Shown here piece by piece: positions 15,807 through 29,200 of a DNA stretch of 64,000 nucleotides. The translations under genes were made by a program, and so were the position numbers. A model generated the notes under the pieces. The model ran no database searches, was not told where the DNA came from, and was given only the letters and a program-made list of their open reading frames with translations. Where the stretch lies: NCBI GenBank assembly GCA_000708835.1, contig DF237152.1:2938-66937 (forward strand), read 5' to 3'. Origin of the DNA: Klebsormidium nitens (Eukaryota > Streptophyta > Klebsormidiophyceae > Klebsormidiales > Klebsormidiaceae). Numbering within the stretch: the first letter of the stretch is position 1; each line of letters begins with the position of its first letter.

Positions 15807-17392
15807 ATGCTCGCAAGCAGATTAGCGACCTGAGCCGAAAGCTACATTGTGACGTCGCTGATGAATCTCTGTAATATGCGGACCGAGGAGTTTCGACTTC
15901 CACTCGAAATACTGGTCATGATGATCTGAAGATATCGTGTACAATACAAAATGCCACGATTGTTGATGTCAATTTCTTAGGAGATCAGAATATGGTTTTG
16001 CCTTGCTTCATGTTCATACATCGGATTGTACGCTCATTCAAAGTCAGTGTGCAGTACTAATATGCTCGTGCAATCCGATCTGTGGATCTAAGAGGCTTCC
16101 AGCCCATGCAAATGACATGATATGGCCAATTTCAACGTTGGATATTTAAAAAAGGTCATGTAGGCCATGCAAGGTTGCCAAACCTGAGAACGCGGCACCA
16201 GACCTCATGAAGTTGCGGTTCAAAGCCAACAGATGCTGTCGGAGACTAACCGATGGGCCCCAACGCCCACTCAGAAAGAGCACATCTTTGTAATTCTCGA
16301 ACAGTCATCAAGAATCTGCTATACATGTTTCAATATATTGTACATCATTGCATGCACTAAGCTATGGCTAGCTAGATCATTATAGCATGATCAGACTTGC
16401 CAGTCGCGGCATGCACAGAAAGTGGACATGTGTTGATTGAACATTTATCGGACATAGTCATTCATCGATCATCTCGGCCGGCATTGCAAGGGCATCACCT
16501 GCTTGCGCATCTGCTGAGTTCGTACGCAGATTGTGGGCCTCGCATTCAACCCCGGCACATATAATGACCAGCCTTACGTGCCGCAATATCCCATGATTTT
16601 GTCAGCATGAATGCAATGAGGCCCTTGTGGCCCGGCCCCGGCAATCATGGGCCGATGCTCAGCAAGAAATCTTCCGTAGAAATTCGGGCTCCGCTCACAT
16701 GGAGAGCTTTGCAACTTCATCCGTTCATTCAATCTGCACTAGCGACAGCGCGCCTTACGGTCCGGCAGCAACATCTTCAATTCCGTTCCTGCCAAGTACG
16801 ACCACAGCTGAGAACAAATGTATAGGATAAGTGGTCAGCGTTTGTGACAAGTCACGATTCTCGTTGACTTAAGATTGCTGCGCCACGCCTGCTTCCAGAA
16901 ACGTGCGTCCTTGATGAGACTTACACGAAAGACCTCTATATCAAAAGCTTTCCAGACCTGTGGGAACGTTGATTGCTTCGTCACAACGACGCATACGCTT
17001 TGTCGAAGGCACTTTCCTTCCGCCTACAGAGGAGAAACGGAAGGGCCTGGTCAGTCATCCAGTCACGCGTACGGTCGTTCTCATGCAACTTTTGTACGCA
17101 ATGACCTCCTTTGGGCGTCACTCCCTGATCTTCAAAATTTGCGGCCGCTAGTAGATCTGAAGACAAAATGGCTTTCCGATCCGCCTAAATCTGGGACGTC
17201 AGCGCTGGATTTGCGAAAGGCCATGATCGGATCCATTTGACATTGAACAGGTATTGAAGTTTCGCTGAGCATGAGGTGATAAGTGATGGTGTCACAGAAG
17301 CAATTTTCTTCACGCACTCCCAGCCACGTCATTAAGTGTTCGAAGTAGAGATCCACACGAGGGACAAGAAACATGTCGTTTCCAATTCTCAC
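15807..17392. other. intergenic region, convergent 3' ends of tubulin and MYND gene 1
   Basis: This holds the 3' UTR of alpha-tubulin and probably the 3' end of the minus-strand MYND gene. The last coding exon of that MYND gene could lie here (for example near 17150-17300) but I could not fix it. No other gene is visible. Confidence 0.5.
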
Positions 17393-18965
17393 CTGTCTTC
17401 GAAGAGTGTCGATCTTTCCTCGGGCAAGTATCCTTGTGACCCACTCTCCAAGCGGCCTTCTGACATTCTGCAAGAAGATGTGATCTTCTTTCACATCTCA
17501 ACCGACTCGCTGAGCAGATTAAAGAAAGAAGACGCCAAATGAGCGGGAGACAAAAAGGATGGGATTCTTTGTGAAGCCCGAGTCGTACGTCTGGAAGCAT
17601 GCTGATCAAGTTTGTCACCAGGTGAAGCGCGCAGCCCGAGCACGCAACGCTATCCAGCATAGAGTTTTGATGCACAGTCCTGCGTCATTTGCTTCAATAC
17701 TCACCCGCGCTGCAGTAGATCTCGAGAAGGCAGCCACGGCACATCTTAAATCTCTCAGACTCCTCCTCTGCCTTTCCGCAGGTAGGACCGAAACACTTTC
17801 TGACCTGGCAAGGAAAGTCACCGATCACGGGGATCGGATCTCTTTCTGTAGCGGCTAGAGTTTCCACTCTGCGTTTGATCGACAGACAACTGTCCGCAAG
17901 CCTCTCGAAGAGCTCCAGCTTCTGTTCGCTTGTCAAAATGTGCTCAAGTTCCCTAGAGTATAAATCGCGAGCAGCCCGAGACGTGCCAGTTGCGAAGAAG
18001 ATTGCTAGGATCCGCTCATACGTACTGCATGTCTTACAGGCGGCGATAGCTATGAAGGATTTTGGAACTTCGTTGATGCTTCGAAGCTTTGGGAAGAGGT
18101 CTTCCTGCTCCTTGATTTCAAACAGAGCTCTGACGGCATTGTGGATCACGAGCAGCGAACTGGACTGTGTGAGGCACTTGGCGACGAGTATCAGGACACC
18201 ATCTAGCAGAGACTTTTGCTCGCTCGTGTTGTAGCATTTGTAGAGCTCACTGATCAGCTTCAGCCCGCTGTACGCCGCAGGATTGTTGGGAGGATACGCT
18301 GTGGCTGTTCGAATCAGGCTTGAAAAAAAGGCGTCTTTTTCTGCCATGAGCTTTTTCGCTCGTTTTGAATATTCCACCAACGATGAGACTGCTCTGAGCA
18401 CTGCTATTCGTGCATCCATTGAATCCGAGTACGACCTAATATTGAACTCTTGCCTCACAAAAGAATCTAGCGCCGCTTGTTCGAAGAGCTCTTCGAGCAG
18501 TTTAAAGAGATCCTCGGTTTCTGTGAAGATATATCTGGCCGTTCTCTCGTCCACAATCATGGCAGAAAGAGCTAACAGATACGTCACAACCCTGTTGATG
18601 AGGAAAACCCTACCCTCGCTTTTGAGTTTGAGAAACCAGTCCCCAAAGACTTTGGCCTGGACTAAATCAGCCTGCAGCTCCTTGAGCAGACCTCTTTGCA
18701 GGAAGGACGAAACGCACTCTGCACATGTTACCGGTCCATGCTTTTCCAACACCTGATACAAAAGCTGTCTAAACCTCCACAGCGCAGCCAATCTTCTCTC
18801 CATGTCATTGCACTTGACTTCCCTGAGGATCTCTTCGATCCATGCAGAGGCTTCCGGCTTACGACGGTCGAACGAGACGCGCTCAATATCAGGAGCTTCG
18901 TTAGGGAAGTCTTGCACAGGTCGAGAGCTCTCTCTCCAAGTCAGGTCGGCTCGTTTGTGCGCCAT
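17393..18965 (-). CDS. helical-repeat protein with C-terminal MYND zinc finger (paralogue 1)
   Basis: Exon 1 runs 18965-17705 and exon 2 runs 17467-17393, joined in phase 1. At least 445 residues are visible. Most of the protein is alpha-helical and armadillo/HEAT-like, with the shared block LSAMIVDERTARYIF followed by LFKLLEELFEQAA. The MYND finger begins at KCFGPTCGKAEEESERFKMC, continues CRGCLLEIYCSA and is completed across the intron by ECQKAAWRVGHKDTC. All the Cys/His ligands are present: CxxxxC, CxxC, YCxxxC and HxxxC. MYND fingers usually bind short proline-containing peptides. The last exon is unresolved: in the two paralogues at 38.8 and 42.1 kb it adds only two bases and a stop, and I could not place its equivalent here. 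The biological role is unknown. Confidence 0.85.
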
Positions 18966-21019
18966 GCTTCCTTTTTTGCAGTCCGGATGAAGCCCTTCCT
19001 TTCGAACATAAGCTTCCAGCTAGAACAACAGGCCCAAGGCCAATGTCCTTTTGCCAACCGCGCGCGCGTTACTATGAACGTGTCGCAGGGTCAATGCGTG
19101 CCGTTCATATCAACCACAGAGCCTCGCAGCTGCTTGGCTTGAAGAAGCTACAGTTGCTGACTTCCTTGGGATACGAAGTGCGCCCCTGAATCACTCCACC
19201 CCGCTGCGCTCATTAAAACTCCGCGAAGTCCGTACAAGGAACGGTGGTGCCTCCGCGGTCTTCAAGTTTGTCTTCTTGAATATAAGATTTGAGGCTTCGT
19301 GATCATGCATCTCAAAGGGAAGAGAGAATCAGAGAATCCGTGCCCTTTTGAATCACGGATCACTGCCTGCCAGTTGATTGTTGATCAGATCGAAAAAATC
19401 GAACTGCAAACGTTTGACGTTGGGTCGGAGCTCGAATTTCACCACGCACCTGCTCCACCTAATGCTTCGTTGCTTCGTCGTCAGGCACAATAACCTGAGG
19501 CTGAAAAGCCGACTAGCAGACGAGGGCAGTTTTTGGCACCGGACCTCAGCATCCCATGCATCGAGTGGCCCCGAGCTCGAAGTCACTGAAGTCACGAGTG
19601 CGCTTCCCTGAATACCTGAGATTTCCCCCCTTCAGAAGAATGTTTGTTACGAGGGCGTTTAGCGACCCGCCGTCACGTGCGTGAAGCATGCAGAATCCCT
19701 GCCAGCTGGCTCATGTCATCATGCTGGAGAAATCATTCTGCTACCACAGTCTCAGGCAGCTGCTCCATGCTTCACAAAACCGTTCGGAGCAGTGGTTGCG
19801 CTTGCCATTTGATTGATTTCTCCGTGGAAGTCAGCACACTGGCTTACGCACGCGCACAGCCCTAACTCGCAGGCTTTCATTGGAGCCTGCGTCGCTGCGT
19901 TGCACTTCGCTGGGCTGGCCAGATTCACCTACTACCTCCAACTGCGCATGCAAGGTTTCCCTCAGCCAATCATATGAAATGCTGCACGGCGGAAACGATT
20001 TGACAGAAGTCAACAAGAACTTTGCGAAGTTTGCGAGATAGAATGAACATTCTGCCCGATCGCTTTGATCAAATGCGAACTTGAAGTGCTCAGCAGCGCT
20101 GACTTCGACATGCTTCCCGACCATATCTGGGCGATGAAGATTGATGAAACATGCATCCGATGGAGTCCTGATCGCCTTTGTCAAAACCCCCAAACGTCAT
20201 TTGAAAGTTTGAAGCTAGCCGCCAGCAAACAAACCATGGTTTGCAAACTGTCGAAATTCAAGCTGGCCTTCTTTGAGAGCTTTAGGCAATGCAATCAGAG
20301 TGCTTATGCAGTGCTCCAGACGTGAAGAGCGTGTCGGATTGCACTTCTACTCTTCTACGCTGGTGCACTCCCTGTGCACTGATCTGCAAGGCGCGGCAGT
20401 GACTGGCTCAGTGTCCACAAATTAGGGTTTGGTTCGAATAACGTCGACTCCGCGTTTCGTCCTTCGGCGCGGTGTTTTAGGCCTCTGTTGGCTGGCAGCG
20501 CCTACAGAACTTGGTAACGCTCCTGCCGAAACACTATCATTGAATATGTTCGGAAATTAGCCGCCAACCCGGTTCAAACTCAGGGGGGCAGGAGCGTCGA
20601 GTCATTGCGGGAGTCATTGGTGCGCCAACGCCTACCTAGCTGCGGATCTTTTCTTCCGCAGCCAGCCTAATCAGTAGGTCTTTCTTGTAGCGCTTTGTTC
20701 CCTGTAAGAAGGGGCTTTTGGAAGTCAATGTGGAGTCCCCAAACAAAAATTCGTGGAACTGTTGTCAACATATCAGGCCATATCAGGCAAGGAAGGTGCA
20801 GCTTAGCATTTGTTGCTGCGAAAGTCTTTCAGTGGCAGTTTCTGCGGCCCTCTTTTGAGGTTTCACTTGGAGGCAGCTTGATAGGGTTTCTCTGCCCGCA
20901 AGCGATAGCTGACTTACCTGATGCAGTTGTAATCGGTGGTGACCATGCAGTGAACGGTTTAGTCAATGTTGCAGTTTGTATCCAGAACAGACTTAGACGG
21001 GAAACCACATTCGGGCAGG
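18966..21019. other. intergenic region, divergent MYND gene 1 / FLIP-like gene
   Basis: About 2 kb between head-to-head genes. No coding exon is supportable. It contains one telo-box at 20422-20430. The small open frames here show no family resemblance. Confidence 0.5.
20422..20430. promoter_or_regulatory. telo-box upstream of FLIP-like gene
   Basis: TTAGGGTTT lies about 590 bp before the start codon at 21020. It matches the plant telo-box. Function is inferred. Confidence 0.45.
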
Positions 21020-24000
21020 ATGATGGAAGCAGACCTTCAAAGGAAAAGGAAGCGACTGGAAACTTTTGGCAGCCAAGTGTCAGAAGCTGACGCTCGGGAG
21101 TGCTGTGATGCTGGAAAAGAGGTACGTAAAACTACCTAGCCAGTATTCTCAAATGCTTTACAATCTTCTTTTCCACGTGGTCTATCACGTTGGAGGCTAC
21201 GCAACCGTAGAGACTAAGTTGTACGGATTTTGCAAGCCCCAGCCGGTCACAGCTTGTTTGCCATCTTCGTGCGAGGATCGGTGGAGTTTTGCATGCTGGC
21301 TTCTGTGTTACATCCAGAGGAAGTACTCCTTTGCTTATGCAATGAATCTGTCATCAGCTCATGTGCAATCCGCCAATGAGATCTTAGATGCTCCCGTAGT
21401 CAGCAGTCTGCACACTGTGAAAGAGCTTGGGCCACATTACGCCAGCAAGCACAGCGTAGTTTGCGTCAGAGAAAGTGCAAACTTTTTGCAGATCTGCGCT
21501 CGGCTTGCTGAAGAGGGACAGAAAGCGGTGCCAGATGCAGAGGTAAGCAATCAACTCTTTGCCGTGACTGACGTGCGATTCCAACCCCCTATTCTCCTTC
21601 TCTGTAGATGCCGAAGGCTTCTGAAGTGATTAACCGAACTCATATCAGTAGACTCATTTTGATTTGAATGGATTTGAAAACTTGAAAAAGGTTCCAAAGA
21701 ACAGCTGTATTTGACGCATCGGAATTCCCAAGAGTTGTGCGTCAAGAGCCAATCTTTATTCAGCAAGGTCTTGCTAAGGTACCATCACATGCTCAACTCC
21801 AAGAATCTCCGTTCAGTCTCCTTTGATTCACAAGTACTTAACTGAGTTGCAGCAGCCTGTAAGGTGCCTATAAAAGCAGTGGCCACTGCGGTGCTTCTTT
21901 GCATCTAATTGGAGGTGTGTGCTCCCGTGCAGATCCTCATTTCATCAGTGGAGTTGCTTAGGCAGGTTCTACACCGCCTGACAAGCTTGTTAGCAGAGCT
22001 TGCAGCAGCTGATGTGGCTGGACTGACAAGCCTTCTGAAAGAAAGCGTCCAAGTGGTGCAGATGCTTCTCATGCCCAAGGCGGTGAGTTGTTGTTCCCAA
22101 TATATTGTTTGTCCCTTAAGTAGCTTTTGAAAGTGATGAGAGGTGCATGCAGTTGTCTCCTTGTAGTCGAATGTCTGAATGGTCCTATTTGCATGGCGCT
22201 TCGTCAAGGCTTAGGTGCACGTTCATTCAACTTTTCTCAAGGTGTGCCCTATAATAGCCTGCACCAAAGCACGCACTCAGGATGACTTCGCCACAGAAGA
22301 CCATAAGACTGGTAGGTTCGCAATAGAAGGAAGAGACTCAAGCGCATACAGTGTCGACCAGAGTTTCAGATTTGCAGGACATTCTTGAATCAAAGCATGA
22401 ATAACCGTGAACACGACTTTTCTCCTCCTTGAAACCAAGGTTCATCTCCGAGATAAACAAGCATGGGTCTGAATGAGCAAAGTCCTACTGTGCAGGAAGA
22501 CAAGCGACCCCTGACGGAAGCCACTGAAAAGGCAGCCATGGAGCTCTTCGAGGGGACCCTCTCTGCGGTGGTTGCTGTCTGCAACTTCCTCCCCCAAGCA
22601 GACGGCCAGTCACGCCCCAGTCTCATCACCTGCGCCTCACAAGCTCACAAGGCCACCTTAGCTTTCGCCAAAGCCGCCCTCGACTCTCGCTCCCAGCTTG
22701 CGCTGCGCCTCTGGAAGAATGTTGGGGAGCAATTACGCTGCGCTGCAGTAGATCCCACCCTGGAACCCGTCCTGTTCGACGTACCAGCAATTGCGCTCCA
22801 CCTTTTCGACTACAGTGCCTCTCAGCTCCAAAACGCGCTCCGCATGTGGCAAAACCCCGAAGAGCAAGCGGAGAACGAGGCGCGGGACAAACGGCTCACG
22901 GGGCCGATCCGTCACGGGCTCCTCACGGTGCTTCGGATCACTGCCACATGTCCAGCCAGCGTCGCGAGCCAGCCCTGCGCGCGCTCGCTCGCCGCGTTCG
23001 TCGTCCTGGTGACGTCACTCGTCTCAGGCCCCGTTTCACCGCTCCCAGCGAGCGCGCGGGGCGCTCTGACGAAGTCCGTCGCGGAGGCGATGATCGCCGT
23101 CCTGACAATGCTCCTGGAATCGGACGCCGTTCCTGACGAGTCCAAGTGCTTTCTCGTCCGAGCCCTCTGCGATGCTGACGTCACTGCCGGGGGAGGTCAA
23201 GAACAAGGGCTCACAGCCGGGGGGGTAGGAAACCAGGGGCTGTCAGACGGGGGGGATGTAGAGCAAGGCGGGGTCGCGCTCTACCGGGCCTGCGCAGAGA
23301 CAGATGACCTGGGGCCGCTTCTCCCTGCCGGCCGGCTGACGTCATTCTCGACGCTCCTCTCGCAGAGCGCCAAGTACAGCCTCGCAGTCAAGGAGGAGCT
23401 CTCCCGCCTACTCCCACAGATCCCAAACCTAGTAGCCGCTTCGTACCCCAGTCTCCAATCTGAAACCCCCGACTCGTACGCTCAGCTCCTCCAGTCTCTC
23501 GCCACGTTTGCGGTCGTGTCCGAAGCGTCCAGCAGTAGTGTCACGCGCCGCGGCGTCGAGAGGTTCCTCCTCGAGGTTGTGATCAGCGGTCATCCTCTGA
23601 CGCAGCAGCTCGCACACGATCTGTGGGGTTTCGTTTTCCAGCTGTCGAAAACCCCCCTGAAGGAGGCTCAGCTCCGGACGCTGCTGACGGTGCTCGCGGG
23701 GCTTGTCGTGTCTGAAGCGGCGCTGACGTCAGCGGGGGATCCCCCTGGATTTGCGGAGACACGAGGCCTCTCGCGCGCCATCTTCAGCGTAGCCACGCTC
23801 GTGAACCAGCTTCTGAGAGCTGCCGCGCCGGAGCAACTAGGCGCGGTCTACCGGCAGTACGTCGGGCCAGTGCGGAAGGACCTTGCAGAGACCCGCGTCT
23901 GTGAGACGCTTCTGCGGATGGGGTTTCCGACGGAACGATTGCCTGATGCGCTTCAGAAGGATTTGGCAGGGGCTTTGTTTAGCAGTGTCCTGAAGGCGGC

Positions 24001-25442
24001 GGAGGGGCAGGCGTCGCAGCTAGGAAGGGGGACGGCGACCGGCACAGAGGAGCTGCTGCTACGGAGTCGCCTCGCAATCCTGGAGGCCATCGTCAAAGAC
24101 CCGTAAGTTTCTTAATCTCGATCTCGACGCGACGTTGACATTCTACAGAGGTTTCTTGGGGATTGGTTTGACTTACGCGTTCGAACGCTGTTTTGCCGTT
24201 CTGCAAACTCGTGCCTTCCGATCTTCTCGATCGTAAAAGCAAGCGCCACTGGAGCAGTCTTCGCACCTCGTCCATTTGCTGATCCTAAAAACTCTTGAGA
24301 CCTTCAAAAGTTTCGTTCAGTCCCAAGTCCGCACGTAAGGCTCCAACACCTCGCTTCTCATTTGGTCAATACGCGGAAAAGGGTTCGACTCGAGGGTCTT
24401 CCGTCGTCGCAGGTCCTTCGAGCGCAACGGATCGCAACCCCTCGCCCAGGCCGCCGGCCAGCTCGCTGTTCGCATACTCACCTCCCAAACCGGAACGAAG
24501 TACGGAATATCCAACGGAACGGCAAACGGAACGGCAAACGGAACGGCAAACGGAACGGCCTGCAGCGGAACCCCTGCCGCGCTCCACGCTCCTGCCCTCC
24601 GCCTCCTCATTGCCGCCCAACAGCACGTCCCTTCCGAACAGCTGTGGGCTGTGCTGCCCGCGCTCCTCTCCGTTTTTCGTTCCGCCGCCCGTTCCGGTTC
24701 CGCTGTTCCGCCCGCCCTCAAGCCCGCGCTCGCCGACTTCCTTGCGGCGCTCGCGAGCATTGCCATGCCCGAATCCGGCCCGGAACTGCAGGCGCTGGTG
24801 GAGCTGTACCACGCGCTGCTCCGGGAGAGCCACTGGGCGCTGGCCCACGTGGCGCTGACGTCATTCGCGCACTTTGCGGCGACGTCGCCGTACACGGACC
24901 TGTGGCGGCTCGTCCCGACGGACGCGGCCGCGGGTCGATTCGAGGGCGCGCTCGCGGGCGACAGCCTGAGCGACAGTGGTCAGGAGCTCGACGGGTTCAT
25001 GCGCGCGCTGCAGACGTTCCTCGAGCGGAGCGTCGGAAAAGACTTCTTGCTGTCGAGTGCGGCGGAGCACGCGGCGCTCGGTGAGGACGGCAGGATCCTG
25101 GCGGAGCGCATTGGGGAGGCGTTGGCAGTTCGGGCCGCGGTTCTGTTGGAGGTGTCCGATCTGAACGAACCTGCGCCGGAAGAGGCGCACGCGAACGGGG
25201 TGGAGGTGCGCGGCGAGGTCCGGCAAGGAAGGGAAAGCGCTGACGTGGACGGTGCGGCGGGCGTGCCGGAGGAGCTTCAGGACGCGTGTGACGACATGGA
25301 TAGGTGTGTGACGACACTTCGGAACGGGTTGAAGAGAGCGGCGGCGCGTTTGACAACGGACGAGAGGGGTGCGCTGCGGAAGAAGTTTGGGTCTCTGGGC
25401 CAAAAGCTGGCAGGCCTGGTTGAACAACTGTTTCCAGACTGA
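21020..25442 (+). CDS. FLIP: FLIP/FIRRM-like (FIGL1-interacting regulator of recombination), 5 exons
   Basis: Exons are 21020-21121, 21492-21542, 21933-22082, 22496-24102 and 24413-25442. The first three junctions are phase 0 and the last is phase 2; the product is 979 aa. An ATG at 22463 opens the same frame, but the CAG just before 22496 is a good acceptor in phase with the upstream exons. The protein is almost wholly alpha-helical. The C-terminal third, around LLRESHWALAHVALTSFAHF and the final helical segment MDRCVTTLRNGLKRAAARL, resembles C1orf112/FIRRM and plant FLIP as I know them. Those partner the AAA ATPase FIDGETIN-LIKE-1 and limit RAD51/DMC1 strand exchange in the nucleus. Exon 5 carries an in-frame 12-bp repeat encoding NGTA four times. 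The identification is from memory of the family. A different helical-repeat protein remains possible. Confidence 0.65.
24513..24560 (+). repeat. coding 12-bp tandem repeat, four units
   Basis: The unit ggaacggcaaac repeats in frame and encodes Asn-Gly-Thr-Ala in tandem. It sits near the start of exon 5 of the FLIP-like gene, just upstream of the conserved helical C-terminal part, so it is probably a flexible linker. Copy number may vary between strains. Confidence 0.8.
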
Positions 25443-26298
25443 CCCTCTAGCAGAAATCTGCTACTACGTACCGGCGAAAGCGGACATGCCTTTCTGACTT
25501 TCACCACTCTCTCCACGTCTTTTGGTCGGCTAACGCGCTGCGCTCTTGCCGTCCGACGGCGACCATCAATGCACCACGTTGCATGCCCCATTCACCTTTC
25601 TTTGACCTCTGACAAACCTTGCTCCGCCCTCGCGCTGAATGACTACTGCCCCACACTGACCTGATTTGCCATGCAGTCGGACATCATTGCAGCTCGATGA
25701 AGCATCCCTGTCGATCAGGTCTATCCCTCAAGGATGCAGAAGGCGAACCTAGAGCACTCAATGCTTCACTCAAGTTGCCATTGAGATGCCCCTGCAAACT
25801 GATTTATGAAGCACCCGCATCTCATGGCAGCTCGAGCTGCGTGCGCTAGTGGACTCGGACGTGCATGCGAGCCTACCTGCAAGGCCGGCCTCGTGTCATC
25901 CAACGGCCCATATCTTTACTATATACTGTAGCTACACGCTAGCTAGCTCTAAGTTGCAGTCAAGGTCGATCAAAATTAGAAGACATGTGCAAGTCCGACT
26001 CGTCGAGCTAGGAGTATATATACCTATGTGAATTCGATCTCGTGGCATCATAAGTACACGGTAGGGACTTTTGATATTATAGTTGACGATTGATACGTAC
26101 ATACAGAATCACCATGCCATCCGTCCACCAACTTACTTAAGGATGGTGGTAATTGTCTATTACAGGAGTACGGGGGATCGCACGCAGTTGCTGTTAGTTG
26201 GGGCTCCTGCATGAGCTTCTCTCTTGCTGAACGGGCGGTGACACAATACTTCGAAGCATAGCTGCCCTGATAGTTCGACGTTTGGTGGGCTAGCTAGA
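25443..26298. other. intergenic region between convergent FLIP-like and SYP3 genes
   Basis: This AT-richer spacer holds the two 3' UTRs. No coding exon or structured element is visible. Confidence 0.5.
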
Positions 26299-29200
26299 CT
26301 AGGCTACAAATACAACGAAGATTATCAAAAACACAATAAGGACAAAGAAAATCTTGATTATTAGCCATCTATTAGACGATATTCGATTCAAGTACTTGAG
26401 CAATGCTCCTTGGGCTCCCTCAACATTCGTCAGTGTTTCGTCCATGTTCTCGTCGATCCTGCAGCGGAATTTCAATCGTTCAGGGGGCCACAAAAGAACA
26501 GATTGGAGATTCGTCCGTCCTTGGTAGTCGTCTAGTTAGATCAGTTCAAGAAAGTTGGAAACATGCCTGACCATGAGCGTCGCTTCCGGGGGATAGAGGG
26601 AAGACCAAAAGATAAAACTGCTTCCTAAGCGCACCCGTAGGCGCCAGCCCGAGGAGCACAGGGAAAAGTCACAATTCTGATGAGGCCAGGTCATTATGCA
26701 TTGCCCAGCTTTCGTAACGAACAGCAGAAAAACGACCGAGCGTATATTGGTCTCGACTCTTACGGATGAAACTGCTTCTCTTCGATCTTGAAGCAGAAAC
26801 AATCACGAAACATGAAGGCCCCAAGCCGATTGCTGAACTCGATTCAGGCCCTGCTTCCAAAAAGGCGGTCTTGAAACCACAGTAATCATAACCAAGGTTG
26901 AAAGCAGTTTGATGAGCAGAACGTTTCAAAAAGGTCCGGCCAGTCCAATGGTTCAATTAATCAGATCAATCTGCGAGCCATTAAGCAGCGACAAGTTTGA
27001 TGGCCTCTGACATTGTGTTGAACAATCAAAGTGATTTGAGGCATTGGTGACAAAGCCCCTGGCGCTGGACGGCCGGCAGAAAAAGATCTGATATTTCGAT
27101 CGGGACGCTTAGGAACAGGGAAGAAGATTCCCAGAAGTTCAACCAAGCTCCGCCCGGCCATCTTGATGACAATCTCGTTCTGTCTCTAAATCATTCTCTA
27201 CTTACTCCCTATATACCCCATAACGACCCGGGCCTAAACAATGGCGGCGACGTCCGCCTCATGACCACCTCTCCCCTTGGCGTTTATCCTCTTATTGCAC
27301 AATCAAGACACCTCATAGCATCCGAGTAGCAGGTCAAAATAAGCATCGAGACTCAGGAAAAGAAAGCCACCCCCGTTGATGCCCCAAATCTCCCCCCGGC
27401 TGAACGAAATTCTCGGTTCGCGGATTTGTACTACCGAGAACCCCATGGGTCCCACATCTCATGCCTAGATGTAGCAAGCACAAGGTGACAAACCCGGCTC
27501 CAACCTCTGCATGGCTCTGCACCATCTCCGCGGGCTTGCACCGCTTGGTATTCCATTTTCTCCGAGAATTCCATCCATAAAAGCACATTATAATCCCATC
27601 CTATCAGACACGCATCCCTAAAACGCCCCTCACCTGATGGCCATCTCGCCCTGGCTCTGCACCATCTCCGCGAGCTTGCTGAAGATGTCCCCCAGCTCCA
27701 CGATGGTGCTCTCCACGCTGTGCAGCGCCTCCGCACGGCTGGCCATGAAGCTGTCCTGGCCCGGCACCATCTGCTGCTGCAGCTGCGCCGCGGAGGGGGG
27801 GGCGTGCGTCGGGAGGAGGGGGTCGCCGGAGCGCCGCCTGGGGAGGGGGTGGAAGAAGTTAGAACTTCTTGGACAGGGGGGAAAGCTTTTCTTTCTTTTC
27901 CCCCCGTTCGGAGGGGGTAAACGAAGTTCAGGACTCTTGGACCGGGGGAAAGAAGTTAGGGCTCTGCAAGGGTGCGGAAAGCGAACGACATGGGTTGCGA
28001 AATGAAGGCGGCAAGCGGCTCCTGGAGTGGCAAGAAGATGAGCACATTGATTTGCGACGAGGGGTCGAGGGAGCGCTGGCTGGAGGGGGGGAGGAGACAC
28101 ATCAAGAGAGAGGCAGAGACAAGTGGGGTGGATGCTTGGAGAAGCAACAGCTGAATGCCGCCTGGAGGGGGAGGGAAACCGAGTCAAGGTCGCTTTAGAC
28201 AGGGGGAGAAGTCAATGAGGAGCAGGAAGTGATTCGGCCAGCGGCTCCTGGATGCAGAAGCAACCTGGAGATTGCGTGGAATGAGGGGGTCGCCGAAGGA
28301 GAGGGGAGAAAAAGAGTAAGGGTCATCTCTAGGGGTGGGGGAAGAGAGGATTGGAGGAGCAAAAAAAGTGGTGCGCCGATTGAACAGGAAAGATTGGTTG
28401 GGAAGAAGGGGCATGCGTTGGCAGGAGGGGTCGCTCGGATGCCGCCTGAAGGATTTTGGGAGGGTTTAGGAATCTTCAATGGGGAAGAGGGAAACGATTC
28501 AAGTAAAGAAACGAATGGGGAGCCACGTTAGGGCGGCCACCTTGGAGCGCTCCCTGGGGAAGGGGGGAGAATGAAGCAGGGTCGCTTCCAGAAGAGAGGG
28601 GAGAAGTTGGGAAGCCGGAAGAGAGAGAGGAGAAATGACGATATTAATTGAGCGCCGCTTGCTCAGAGGAAAGAGAAAGGAAGCTGCGCGCATCTTATGA
28701 TTTGGGTCTTGGTGTGAGCAAACTTGCTGTAATGGGAACCAGAGGGGGGGGGGTCGAAACGAAGCACGGCCTGATACGAAGAAATCGGAATGGTTGCGGC
28801 AAGTCGCAAGCAACTAGAGTGACAAGGGAACTCAGCGCCGGGGTATACAAGCACTACCGCAAAGCTAGTCGAAGGTTTTGAACCCAGGAAGTAAACAACC
28901 GATAGATAGACGAGAAGAGATGGGCGATAGGAAGAAGATGCAGAACTGAAACGAAGCGGAGCTCGCCCGCATCTCTGGAACGGCTTCGCCATCGATTCGG
29001 GCAAGAGATGGTAGCACAAGCACCTTGCCCCAAGAGCGACCGAGAAGTCATCCGCTTCGTTACCTGGTTGTCAACCAATCCGTTGCGTCTAATCAAGTAC
29101 AGCTCCTCTTCGGACTGATTCCCGAAAAGGTGGCTGAAAGACGGTCCGTCAATGGCAGCACACATCAAGGTGAAACGTAGACCTGCTGGGAACATCCCTT

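Noticed and set aside
22463-22495. ATG at 22463 as the start of the FLIP-like protein
   Set aside because: A CAG acceptor at 22495 joins in phase with three upstream coding-like exons starting at 21020, so the ATG is more likely intronic. It is not fully excluded.
24317-25427. Long open frames antisense to or out of frame with the FLIP-like exon 5
   Set aside because: They are by-products of the high GC content there. The frame that joins in phase to exon 4 and continues to a conserved C-terminus explains the region.
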